Assembly (NCBI GenBank): GCA_902518075.1
Contig: CABYEX010000030.1
Location: 1 to 15,691 of the forward strand
Reading direction: 5' to 3'
Length of the DNA: 15,691 nt
Source of the DNA: Halieaceae bacterium
Lineage (GTDB): Bacteria; Pseudomonadota; Gammaproteobacteria; Pseudomonadales; Halieaceae
Both the position numbers and the translations under genes were made by a program. Positions 7,438 through 14,402 of the stretch are shown here, piece by piece. The notes beneath the pieces are model-generated. The model saw only the letters and a program-made list of their open reading frames with translations, was not told where the DNA came from and did no database searches. Every line of letters begins with the position of its first letter. Position 1 is the stretch's first letter.

Positions 7438-8631
7438 TTAACAGGTGACGCCGTCGTCACTGAGGTTGCTGAGATCGGCTTCAGATAGCCCTAAAAGGTC
7501 ACCGAGGATTTCGCTGTTGTGTGCTCCGATTTTTGCTCCCGGCCAATCGGTGCGCCCGGGGGTCTCGCTGAGCTTCGGAAGAATGGCGGGTATCTTCAGC
7601 GGCTCACCGTCAATTTCGACGGTTTCGAACATCCCTCGAGCATTGTAGTGGGGATCGCTCATCATATCCTCGACGCTGTAGATGGGTCCCACCGGAACCC
7701 GCGCGCTTTCGAGCTTGCTAATGATGTCAGCCGAGCTGTGCTCGCTGCACCACTTGGCGAGCGCAGCGTCGATCTTTTGCTCGTGAATGACCCGACCCTG
7801 GTTGTGCTCCAGTTCAGGATCGTTCGCCATGTCCTCGCGGCCAGCTTCGGTCATCAGGCGCTTGAAGATGGAATCACCGTTGCCGCCAATCACCACGTGT
7901 TTGCCGTCTGAGCAGAGATAAGTATTGGTTGGCACAATGCCAGTGATCGTAGTGCCTGACGGTTCCCTTACAACCCCAGCGCCGTCGAATTCAGGCACGA
8001 TCCCCTCCAGCAAGTTGAAGATCGATTCGTACAGGGCCACATCGACCACCTGTCCCCTGCCACTTTTGTTGCGCTCAATAATGGCAAACGCCACGCCCAA
8101 TGCGGCGTGAATCGCAGCTACTGTATCGCCCAGCGAGATGTTGGGGCGCACGGGTGCCTTGCCGGGCTCGCCGTTGATATATCTGAAGCCGCCATAGCCT
8201 TCTGTCACGGAGGCATAGCCAGGTTTTTCGGAGAAGGGACCGCTCTGTCCATAACCCGAGATCCGCGCGTAGATGATGCCCGGGTTCTTCTCCTTCACTT
8301 GATCGGGGCCGAGTCCCCAGCTCTCCATGGCACCCGGCCGAAAGTTCTCGATGACCACGTCTGCCTTGGTCAGCAGGTCAAGAGCAAGTTCCCGACCGCG
8401 CTCTGATTTCAAATCGAGCGTGACGCTCTTTTTGTTTCGCGCCAGCGAGTGATACCACAGCGACATGCCGTTGCGGACCTCACGCCATTGGCGGATGGGG
8501 TCGCCCGTAGGAGGCTCCACTTTGATCACTTCGGCGCCGAAGTAACCTAGCACAGTGCCCGCAAAAGGACCGGCCAACAGTTGCCCTAGCTCGATGACCC
8601 GCAGGCCCTCCAGCGGTCGCGATTGAGACAT
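7438..8631 (-). CDS. CaiB/BaiF family III CoA-transferase (first of pair)
   Basis: This 397-residue family III CoA-transferase opens with LEGLRVIELGQLLAGPFAG (7-25) and FGAEVIKVEPP (31-41). It continues with the NKKSVTLDLKSERGR segment (66-80), DVVIENFRPGAMESWGLG (91-108) and ARISGYGQSGPFSEKPGY (122-139). The nucleophile position reads VDVALYES, with Glu202 in place of the Asp of the best-studied enzymes. A C-terminal ARGMF (340s) and PAILPKLSETPG stretch are also typical. ATG is preceded by GAGGAG about eight bases away, a good site. It heads the minus-strand operon and has a candidate promoter at 8670-8698. Two different adjacent CaiB/BaiF subunits recall BbsEF (succinyl-CoA:benzylsuccinate CoA-transferase), a two-subunit member, so a heteromer is plausible but unproven. 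Confidence 0.92.
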   Translation of the reverse strand: MSQSRPLEGLRVIELGQLLAGPFAGTVLGYFGAEVIKVEPPTGDPIRQWREVRNGMSLWYHSLARNKKSVTLDLKSERGRELALDLLTKADVVIENFRPGAMESWGLGPDQVKEKNPGIIYARISGYGQSGPFSEKPGYASVTEGYGGFRYINGEPGKAPVRPNISLGDTVAAIHAALGVAFAIIERNKSGRGQVVDVALYESIFNLLEGIVPEFDGAGVVREPSGTTITGIVPTNTYLCSDGKHVVIGGNGDSIFKRLMTEAGREDMANDPELEHNQGRVIHEQKIDAALAKWCSEHSSADIISKLESARVPVGPIYSVEDMMSDPHYNARGMFETVEIDGEPLKIPAILPKLSETPGRTDWPGAKIGAHNSEILGDLLGLSEADLSNLSDDGVTC

Positions 8632-8669
8632 GTTTTGCTCCTCAGATGAATTTGTTGCTCAATAGATAA

Positions 8670-8698
8670 ATAGTACGGACATTCGAATCTAATGGGAA
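8670..8698 (-). promoter_or_regulatory. Candidate sigma-70 promoter of the CoA-transferase operon
   Basis: Reading the minus strand, TTCCCA (8693-8698) and TACTAT (8670-8675) are separated by exactly 17 bases; each matches four of six consensus positions. It lies 39 bp upstream of the ATG at 8631. The spacer contains the palindrome at 8680-8694. Confidence 0.4.
8680..8694. promoter_or_regulatory. Imperfect palindrome, candidate repressor operator
   Basis: CATTCGAATCTAATG pairs at six of seven arm positions around a single central base. It lies in the divergent intergenic region, inside the spacer of the candidate minus-strand promoter, where a bound dimer would block polymerase. Palindromes of this quality arise by chance about once per 750 positions, so the location is the main argument. 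Confidence 0.3.
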
Positions 8699-8764
8699 CG
8701 CAGGGACTTGCCATCACTTTGGTATAGCCGAGTAAGTCTTATTGATTCCCTTTAGGGAGTAGCG

Positions 8765-10471
8765 ATGAAAAAGAGCCAACTTATCTGGATGTTTCTGGGT
8801 GCCTTTTGGACCCAGTTTGCGCTGGCGGAGGCAGACTGGGTACTCCGGGGGGGTGTGATCTATTCGATGGATGACACTGCCTCACATTACTCGGCAATGG
8901 CCTTCAAGGGGAATCGGTTGACGTGGCTGGGAGAGAGTGAGGCTGCGGAAGCGCAGATTGGTTCGCAAACCAAGATCATTGAGCTTGAGGGGCGAACGGT
9001 GCTGCCAGGTTTTATCGACACCCACATTCACAGTATGGACACATTGCCCTTGGTGAATGGCGTCAAGCTCAGCCCCTACGACAGCCCAGAGCAGGTCCTC
9101 GAGAAAATTGCAGAGCATGCTCGCACGCATCCCTATCAGAATCCGCTGCTTGGCTCCGGGTTCCTGGCTCCCGCTTTTGGAGTGAAGGGGCCAACGGCTG
9201 CGCAGTTGGACGCGATCGTACCTGATAGGCCCGCGCTGATCATTGACGAAGGAGGCCATACGGGCTGGGCGAATACACTCGCTCTGGAAGCAGCGGGTAT
9301 TTCACGCGATACCCCCGACCCCGTCCCAGGCGCGCACTTTTTTCAGCGGGACGAGGAGGGCAATCCAACCGGCTGGTTAGTCGAGGGCGCGGCGATCGAT
9401 CCGGTGACCGAGGCACTCGGCGTGATTAGCGAGGAGGCGCTGGCCCTCGCGGCACCTGATTTTTTCAAGGACATGTCGGCGGTTGGTCTCACCGGGGCCT
9501 TTGACGCCGGCATGATTGATACTGGTGAATTGGGGCGCCGGCTTGCACTCAAGATGGTTGAGGCCGGGAAGTTTCCGCTGCGCATGGTGGCCTCACTTTA
9601 CGTGAATCAGCCAGGGCAGTTGCCGACTGCTTTGGCAAAATTGGCCGAACTGGACGCGCGCTACCAACACCCGCTTTTCAACGTATCGACATTGAAGCTC
9701 TCATTAGACGGCACCGTGGAGGCCAAGACAGCGGTCATGCTCGAGCCCTACATTCTGCCGGAGGGGCATGTGGCCAAACCGCTATTGCCTAACCCGGTGA
9801 TGTTCGACGCCGTGGCCGCAGCCCATGAAGCCAACGTGGACTTGCACCTTCACGCGATTGGTGACGGCGCGGTGCGGTCAGCGTTGGATGCAATCGAACG
9901 CGCCAAAACACTCCATCCCGAGAGCGATTCGCGCACGACGATCTGCCATATCGAGATTGTGAATGCGGATGACGTGAGTCGCTTTGCTGAGTTGGGTGCA
10001 GTCGCCCAGACCACGCCCACCTGGTTTTATTACGACACGCTTGCCCTCCGATATTTGGGAGTAGGGCGCTTCAACCAAATGTATCCACTGGCTTCGATTC
10101 TGCGGCACGGCGGCAAGGTCACGCTGGGCAGCGACTACCCGGTGAGCTGGATCGGCAAAGATGCGCTGAACCCTATGTTCAATATTGAAATGGCGGTGAC
10201 CCGGCAGCAGGCGGGCAACCCTGAGGTCCCTGTGCAGGCCAGAGTCAGCGAACGCCTGAGCGTGGATCAGGCGATTCGTGCACACACTTCCGATGCCGCC
10301 TGGCAACTGCGACTCGAAGATCAAATCGGCACACTGGAGGTGGGTAAGCTGGCAGATATTGTGGTGCTCGATCGGGACCCTTATGTCAGCGATCCCTACT
10401 CCATTCACACCATCAAAGTCGATTACACGTTCTCGGATGGCAGGTTAGTTTTCACCCGGTCCAATATTTAA
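8765..10471 (+). CDS. Secreted YtcJ-like amidohydrolase
   Basis: This 568-residue metal-dependent hydrolase has a signal peptide (1-21, cleaved after FALA), which places it in the periplasm or attaches it outside the cytoplasm. Amidohydrolase landmarks run in order. First is the metal motif GFIDTHIHS with His87 and His89, then GGHTGWAN (163-170). A KLSLDGT segment whose Lys311 fits the bridging lysine is next. HLHAIGDGAV has His363, followed by CHIE with His395. GSDYP has the catalytic Asp457, and the last landmark is the typical GKLADIVVLDRDP C-terminus (527-539). The ribosome site AGGGAG lies six bases before the ATG. It is divergent from the CoA-transferase operon, suggesting shared control. 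The subfamily hydrolyses amides or related bonds of widely varying compounds. A role in cutting the imported compound, or a conjugate of it, is inference. The substrate is unknown. Confidence 0.92.
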   Translation: MKKSQLIWMFLGAFWTQFALAEADWVLRGGVIYSMDDTASHYSAMAFKGNRLTWLGESEAAEAQIGSQTKIIELEGRTVLPGFIDTHIHSMDTLPLVNGVKLSPYDSPEQVLEKIAEHARTHPYQNPLLGSGFLAPAFGVKGPTAAQLDAIVPDRPALIIDEGGHTGWANTLALEAAGISRDTPDPVPGAHFFQRDEEGNPTGWLVEGAAIDPVTEALGVISEEALALAAPDFFKDMSAVGLTGAFDAGMIDTGELGRRLALKMVEAGKFPLRMVASLYVNQPGQLPTALAKLAELDARYQHPLFNVSTLKLSLDGTVEAKTAVMLEPYILPEGHVAKPLLPNPVMFDAVAAAHEANVDLHLHAIGDGAVRSALDAIERAKTLHPESDSRTTICHIEIVNADDVSRFAELGAVAQTTPTWFYYDTLALRYLGVGRFNQMYPLASILRHGGKVTLGSDYPVSWIGKDALNPMFNIEMAVTRQQAGNPEVPVQARVSERLSVDQAIRAHTSDAAWQLRLEDQIGTLEVGKLADIVVLDRDPYVSDPYSIHTIKVDYTFSDGRLVFTRSNI

Positions 10472-10699
10472 TCAGAGATGCTGCTATCGGGTTTAGGTGA
10501 TAACCCCGCTGTGCGGAGTACGCGGGGCTACCGACTAGAACGTCAAAGATCCAACAGCTTTATCTGCCTTAATGGCATTGCGACGTCTCGACAGGTTCCA
10601 GTGCCCAAAATAAGTAGCCTCTAGCGGCCTTTGCGAGGCCAAGTCACACGCAAGGTAAAGAACTGTCAAAAAATTACACAAATTCATCTCCGAAGGGTG

Positions 10700-10728
10700 T
10701 TGCTTTTAGTGATAATGATAATAATAAT
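10700..10728 (+). promoter_or_regulatory. Candidate sigma-70 promoter of the siderophore receptor gene
   Basis: TTGCTT (10700-10705) and AATAAT (10723-10728) are separated by 17 bases. The -10 matches five of six consensus bases and the -35 three of six. It overlaps the Fur boxes, and transcription would begin about 30 bases before the ATG at 10765. Confidence 0.55.
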
Positions 10729-10739
10729 GATTCTCATTA
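10711..10739. promoter_or_regulatory. Overlapping Fur boxes
   Basis: GATAATGATAATAATAATG (10711-10729) matches the 19-bp Fur consensus at 16 positions. A second box on the other strand, containing AATGAGAATCATTATT, covers about 10722-10737. Together they blanket the -10 element of the receptor promoter, the usual arrangement for iron-dependent repression by Fe-Fur. Confidence 0.88.
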
Positions 10740-10764
10740 ACCAATTGGAAACCGGGTCGACGGG

Positions 10765-12888
10765 ATGAAAGTGTATAAGCAACGAGCAATCACCACATTT
10801 GCCGCATTAACAATAATTTTCGCAGGTGCGCCTCTACGCGCCGAGACTACGGAACAGCCGACACTGGAAGAGACCCTTGTCAGAGGTAGCTACTTACAGT
10901 CCAACGAGGCCAATGCGCTTAAGACTCCAACGCCGATCCTCGACGTTCCCCAAAGCCTTAGCATCGTGACCTCGGAACAAATCCTGAGACGTGGGTTCAC
11001 CAGTGTCTCTGACATCATCGAGTATTTGCCGGGCGTTAGCATGTCTCAAGGCGAAGGTCATCGAGACGCGGTGGTGTTCCGGGGCGTAAGGTCTACAGCT
11101 GATTTCTTCATTGATGGTGTGCGGGACGATGTGCAGTACTACCGGCCTCTCTATAACCTCGAGCAGTTGGAGGTCTTGCGGGGCCCTAACGCCCTGCTAT
11201 TCGGCCGCGGTGGCACCGGAGGCATCCTTAACCGGGTCACCAAGAAGGCTGAGATAGGGAGTAATTTTTCCCAGATTACGGGTTACGCAGACTCCTTTGG
11301 CGCTGGCGGACTACAGGGCGACGTTAATGTAGGCCTGACCGACAGTGTGGCACTCAGACTCAATGCAATGGCTGAGGGTTTGGATAACCATCGTGATCAC
11401 TTTGATGGTGAGCGGATAGGTGTCAACCCTACCGCGCGGGTGTCTTTAAATGAGTCAACTAGGCTCGATCTCTCATACGAGTATGTTGACCACGAGAGAT
11501 TCATCGATCGCGGTATCCCTACAGGAAGCAATGGAGACCCTGTTGAGCGGTTCGACCGAGTGGTTTTTGGCGACCCCAATGTCAATGTGACAAGGCTTAA
11601 GGCGCACATTTTTATGGCCAATCTGGAGCACCGGTTCTCCGACTCAATGAAAGGTAAGGTCACTGTCTTCTACGGCGACTACGACAAGCTTTACCAGAAT
11701 TTCTACGCGGCCTCTTATAGCGAGGCAAACTCCCCAGGTGTTGTGACGCTGGACGGTTACGTTGACAAGACGCAGCGGGAGAATCTGATTTTATCAGTCA
11801 ATCTCATCAAAGAAGTGTCGTTTGCGAATATGAGCCATCGCTTCTTACTGGGTGCCGAGTTCGTCGACACGTCCTCAGACCAGGATCGTTGGAACACCTA
11901 TTGGTCGGAGACAGCAGACGACAAAGAGACTTTCTCAGTAGCGCGACCGATGGGGATTATCGGAGGCGTCGGAACGAATGCTTTAGGGGCGCGCACAGTC
12001 AACGACTTTACCGTGGATCAAAACGACGACACTCGGGTCGGTGTTGAGGTGGCGTCGTTCTATCTTCAAGACGAGATGGCCGTCACGAACTATCTGGATA
12101 TTGTCCTGGGCGCGCGTTTCGATCAATTTGAAATCGATGTATTCAATGTGCCTGCGGATGACTCCCGGTCAAAGCAAGATGAAGAGGTTTCCCCGCGGCT
12201 GGGCTTGGTCCTCAAGCCAAGGGAAAACATGTCTTTATACGCCAGTTACAGCGAATCATTTTTGCCGAGAAGCGGTGAGCAGTTTGCTAATATCAACGGC
12301 AGCAAAGGTCAGCTTGATGCCGACACATTCGCGAATACCGAGCTTGGCTTTAAATGGGACATATCGCCCGCGTTAAGTTTCACTGCAGCCGTTTTCGAGA
12401 TTGAGCAGGAATCGCCTCAGGTGGCCGATAATGACCCAGAAACGTTGGATGTGATCAAGTCCGAAACGGATGGTTTTGAACTCCAACTGGAGGGGCAGCT
12501 GACGGAGGCTTGGTATATTTCAGCCGCTTACAGCTATCTAGATGGAGAGCAGATGGGCCGCACCGGGTCGAAGGGCTTGCGACCCAGAGAGCTCCCGGAG
12601 AATATGTTCTCTGTGTGGAATTTTGTGCAGTTCACGCCAAAATTGGGCGCGGGTCTAGGACTCACCTATCAGGACGAGAGCTTCATCAACAACAGCAACA
12701 CAGCTCGGTTACCAAGCTACACTCGCGTTGATGCGGCCTTGTACTACGAGTGGTCAGACGATCTTCGAGTGCAACTGAATTTTGAAAACCTCGGGGACAC
12801 GGTTTATTTCCCGAGCTCACACAGCACGCATCAGGCGTCTGTGGGCGCACCTTTCAATGCTCGTCTAGCGGTTACTATGGACTTTTGA
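10765..12888 (+). CDS. TonB-dependent catecholate siderophore receptor, Fiu-like
   Basis: This 707-residue outer-membrane receptor has a signal peptide (1-26, cleaved after PLRA) and a probable TonB box in PTLEETLVRG (32-41). A plug follows (VPQSLSIVTSEQIL, DIIEYLPGVS, VVFRGV, FFIDGVRDDVQYYRPLYN), and then VLRGPNALLFGRGGTGGILNRVTK (137-160). The barrel ends in LAVTMDF with terminal Phe. The GVRDDVQYYR and FGRGGTGG segments are characteristic of the Fiu / catecholate branch of siderophore receptors. Import needs TonB-ExbBD energy. The overlapping Fur boxes immediately upstream show iron repression. The ribosome site is weak (CGGG next to the ATG). No siderophore synthesis or ABC transporter genes are in the window, so it could serve foreign siderophores or dihydroxybenzoyl monomers (inference). 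Confidence 0.93.
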   Translation: MKVYKQRAITTFAALTIIFAGAPLRAETTEQPTLEETLVRGSYLQSNEANALKTPTPILDVPQSLSIVTSEQILRRGFTSVSDIIEYLPGVSMSQGEGHRDAVVFRGVRSTADFFIDGVRDDVQYYRPLYNLEQLEVLRGPNALLFGRGGTGGILNRVTKKAEIGSNFSQITGYADSFGAGGLQGDVNVGLTDSVALRLNAMAEGLDNHRDHFDGERIGVNPTARVSLNESTRLDLSYEYVDHERFIDRGIPTGSNGDPVERFDRVVFGDPNVNVTRLKAHIFMANLEHRFSDSMKGKVTVFYGDYDKLYQNFYAASYSEANSPGVVTLDGYVDKTQRENLILSVNLIKEVSFANMSHRFLLGAEFVDTSSDQDRWNTYWSETADDKETFSVARPMGIIGGVGTNALGARTVNDFTVDQNDDTRVGVEVASFYLQDEMAVTNYLDIVLGARFDQFEIDVFNVPADDSRSKQDEEVSPRLGLVLKPRENMSLYASYSESFLPRSGEQFANINGSKGQLDADTFANTELGFKWDISPALSFTAAVFEIEQESPQVADNDPETLDVIKSETDGFELQLEGQLTEAWYISAAYSYLDGEQMGRTGSKGLRPRELPENMFSVWNFVQFTPKLGAGLGLTYQDESFINNSNTARLPSYTRVDAALYYEWSDDLRVQLNFENLGDTVYFPSSHSTHQASVGAPFNARLAVTMDF

Positions 12889-12898
12889 ATCACGGTGC

Positions 12899-12923
12899 TA
12901 GCCCGGCTATGGCCGGGCTATCT
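12899..12923. terminator. Probable terminator hairpin after the siderophore receptor
   Basis: TAGCCCGGC (12899-12907) and GCCGGGCTA (12912-12920) form a perfect 9-bp stem with a TATG loop, eleven bases after the stop codon. The T tract is poor (TCTTC), so termination strength is uncertain. It lies between the converging receptor and bfr genes. Confidence 0.55.
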
Positions 12924-13023
12924 TCATGCATCGCCTGAGTCATCAAAAACCTTTCAATCGTAGGATGCGAGCAAAGGCGGGGCCAGTCGTGGGTCACTCA
13001 GTGGCAAACTGACCGTGCAGTGC

Positions 13024-13506
13024 TCAGTCCGGCTTGACGGTTTTCATCGCAGTCTGCAGGTAGTTCTGCTCTCCAACCCGGTCGATCAGTGAAAGCTGGG
13101 TTTCCAGCCAGTCCACGTGCTCTTCCTCAGCCTCGAGAATCTCATTAGCAAGATCCCGAGAGACGAAATCTTTCTCTTTCTCACAGCACTCAATCGTGGC
13201 GATGAGGTCTGCGTGTGCGATGTGTTCCAGCTGAAGGTCGCACTCCAGCATCTCTCTAGGCGTTTCACCAATGCGCAACTGCCCCAGATCCTGGAGGTTG
13301 GGAATGCCCTCGAGAAACAGGATGCGCTCAACCAGAGCGTCCGCATGTTTCATCTCATCAATCGATTCGTGGTACTCGTGCTCCGCGAGCTCAGTGAGCC
13401 CCCAATCCTTGAACATTTTTGAATGAAGAAAATACTGATTGATCGCAACCAGTTCGTTGTAGAGGATTTTGTTCAGGTGCTTTAACACCTCGGGGTTGCC
13501 TTTCAT
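13024..13506 (-). CDS. bfr: Bacterioferritin
   Basis: This 160-residue protein is the subunit of the 24-mer haem-containing iron store that oxidises Fe2+ and deposits it as mineral in the cytoplasm. All dinuclear ferroxidase ligands are at the canonical positions: Glu18, Glu51, His54, Glu94, Glu127 and His130. The haem-bridging Met52 is present, so this is a catalytically complete haem-type subunit. Length equals the usual 155-160. The frame stays open for 21 more codons upstream (to 13569), but those residues are not family-like and would overlap the promoter. [15 protein letters not shown] is the standard N-terminus. It lies downstream of bfd on the same strand, as in other gammaproteobacteria. 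Its own promoter lacks a Fur box, so it is probably expressed independently of bfd. Confidence 0.96.
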   Translation of the reverse strand: MKGNPEVLKHLNKILYNELVAINQYFLHSKMFKDWGLTELAEHEYHESIDEMKHADALVERILFLEGIPNLQDLGQLRIGETPREMLECDLQLEHIAHADLIATIECCEKEKDFVSRDLANEILEAEEEHVDWLETQLSLIDRVGEQNYLQTAMKTVKPD

Positions 13507-13540
13507 GGGGTTTGCCTGCCTGGGTATTTGGACAGGGCAG

Positions 13541-13569
13541 ACTATACCTAACCACCGTGAAGAGGGCAA
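13541..13569 (-). promoter_or_regulatory. Sigma-70 promoter of bfr
   Basis: On the minus strand TTGCCC (13564-13569) and TATAGT (13541-13546) are separated by 17 bases. The -35 matches four and the -10 five of six consensus bases. Transcription would start near 13534, giving a leader of about 28 bases before the ATG at 13506. No Fur box overlaps it. Confidence 0.65.
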
Positions 13570-13620
13570 TTAAGTGACTGATTTTGTTAATAAAAATGAA
13601 AGTGAGAAGTATTCGTATTC

Positions 13621-13836
13621 TCAGGCGGAAGCGGGCGCTGCCATAGCCGCGCCGGATGTGGCGGGTGACGTTGCCAAGCGGGCATCTTCCACCACCCGCT
13701 GCGCTCTTAGCAGGCACTTGCCGCACTGGGTTGAGCAACCCGTATTACGGCTGACTTCATCGACAGATGTTGCGCCCGCGCAAACTTGTTCGCGGATGGC
13801 AAGTTCTGTGACGCCTTTGCAGATGCAAATGTACAT
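13621..13836 (-). CDS. bfd: Bacterioferritin-associated ferredoxin
   Basis: This 71-residue [2Fe-2S] protein passes electrons to bacterioferritin haem to release stored iron when iron is scarce. The four cluster cysteines are at Cys4, Cys6, Cys38 and Cys41 (MYICICKG and CSTQCGKC), the same spacing as E. coli Bfd. It is slightly longer than the usual 64 residues because of an alanine-rich tail (residues 54-71) that is probably disordered. The open frame runs 33 codons further upstream through the Fur box, but MYICICKGV is the family N-terminus and has a GGTAGGG ribosome site. The gene is followed by bfr on the same strand after 114 bp. A Fur box and a perfect -35 lie immediately upstream. Confidence 0.94.
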   Translation of the reverse strand: MYICICKGVTELAIREQVCAGATSVDEVSRNTGCSTQCGKCLLRAQRVVEDARLATSPATSGAAMAAPASA

Positions 13837-13842
13837 GGCCCT

Positions 13843-13871
13843 ACCGTAATGATAATGGGAATGATTGTCAA
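13843..13871 (-). promoter_or_regulatory. Candidate bfd promoter
   Basis: On the minus strand a perfect -35 TTGACA (13866-13871) lies 17 bases before a weak -10 TACGGT (13843-13848, three of six). The start of transcription would fall near 13836, at or beside the ATG, so the message could be leaderless or nearly so. The Fur box fills the spacer. Confidence 0.45.
13851..13869. promoter_or_regulatory. Fur box of bfd
   Basis: GATAATGGGAATGATTGTC matches the 19-bp Fur consensus at 15 positions. It covers the spacer and part of the -35 of the bfd promoter and lies 15 bases upstream of the bfd ATG. Fur repression of bfd is established in E. coli, which supports the call. Confidence 0.8.
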
Positions 13872-13904
13872 TAAGATTCGCGAAAGCAGTCAGAAAGCTG
13901 GTAG

Positions 13905-14402
13905 CTACCGGTATTCGACGTCGATCAAGGTCCAATAACGGTGGCCTTCGGAGGTTTCCAGCTGGATGTCGTTGCCAATCGGCTGACCCAGCAGCGCCCG
14001 CCCAAGCGGTGAGTCGCAGGATATTTTCCCCTGGCTGACATCGAATTCATCGGGGCCCACGATTCGCCACACTTGTTCAGAACCTTCTTCGTTTTCGAGC
14101 GTCACCCAGGCGCCGAACCATACCTTTTTACGATCGCCCAAAGGGCCCTCAACGACTTGCAGTGCATCCAGCCGCTTGCGCAAAAACCGCACCCGGGAGT
14201 CGATTTCCCGCAGTCGTTTCTTGCCGTAAATATAGTCGCCGTTCTCTGAGCGGTCGCCGTTAGCTGCCGCCGCGGAGACCGCTTTGGTCACCTCGGGGCG
14301 TTCGACTTTCCATAGCTCATGGAGTTCGGTCCGCAGCGCTTCCTCACCCTCGGGGGTGATATAGGGAGAGCCCGCAGGGCGGGGTGGTCGATAGCGGCCC
14401 AT
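13905..14402 (-). CDS. greB: Transcript cleavage / elongation factor GreB
   Basis: This 165-residue factor enters the secondary channel of RNA polymerase and stimulates cleavage of backtracked RNA. The N-terminal coiled coil runs about 16-90 and carries the tip signature GDRSENGDYIYGKKRLREID (49-68), with the acidic pair Asp50 and Glu53. The signature differs from E. coli GreB at three positions. The C-terminal FKBP-like domain includes WFGAWVTLENEEG and WRIVGPDEFD. A short N-terminal extension (MGRYRPPRPAGSPY) precedes the YITPEG start of the coiled coil; this is common in GreB of environmental gammaproteobacteria. The frame remains open for 97 more codons upstream, but they do not resemble GreB. 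No clear ribosome site precedes the ATG at 14402. bfd starts 68 bp downstream on the same strand. Confidence 0.95.
   Translation of the reverse strand: MGRYRPPRPAGSPYITPEGEEALRTELHELWKVERPEVTKAVSAAAANGDRSENGDYIYGKKRLREIDSRVRFLRKRLDALQVVEGPLGDRKKVWFGAWVTLENEEGSEQVWRIVGPDEFDVSQGKISCDSPLGRALLGQPIGNDIQLETSEGHRYWTLIDVEYR

Larger units (their letters stand above)
10472..10764. other. Intergenic region upstream of the siderophore receptor
   Basis: These 293 bases contain no supportable gene. They hold a small hairpin without a T tract (CCCCGC at 10504-10509 against GCGGGG at 10522-10527), a second short one (GGCCT/AGGCC, 10626-10640), and the Fur-controlled promoter in the last 65 bases. Base composition shifts to AT-rich after about 10660. 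Confidence 0.7.

Noticed and set aside
10504..10527. CCCCGC/GCGGGG hairpin after the amidohydrolase as a terminator
   Set aside because: The 6-bp stem has a 12-base loop and no T tract; evidence is too weak to call.
10626..10640. GGCCT/AGGCC hairpin
   Set aside because: Only five base pairs, no T tract, no relation to a gene boundary.
13507..13569. Open 21-codon extension upstream of the bacterioferritin start
   Set aside because: The extra residues are unlike any bacterioferritin N-terminus, and the segment contains the -10 and -35 of the bfr promoter. The ferroxidase residues number correctly only from the ATG at 13506.
13837..13935. Open 33-codon extension upstream of bfd
   Set aside because: It reads through the Fur box and promoter; the family N-terminus begins at MYICICKG.
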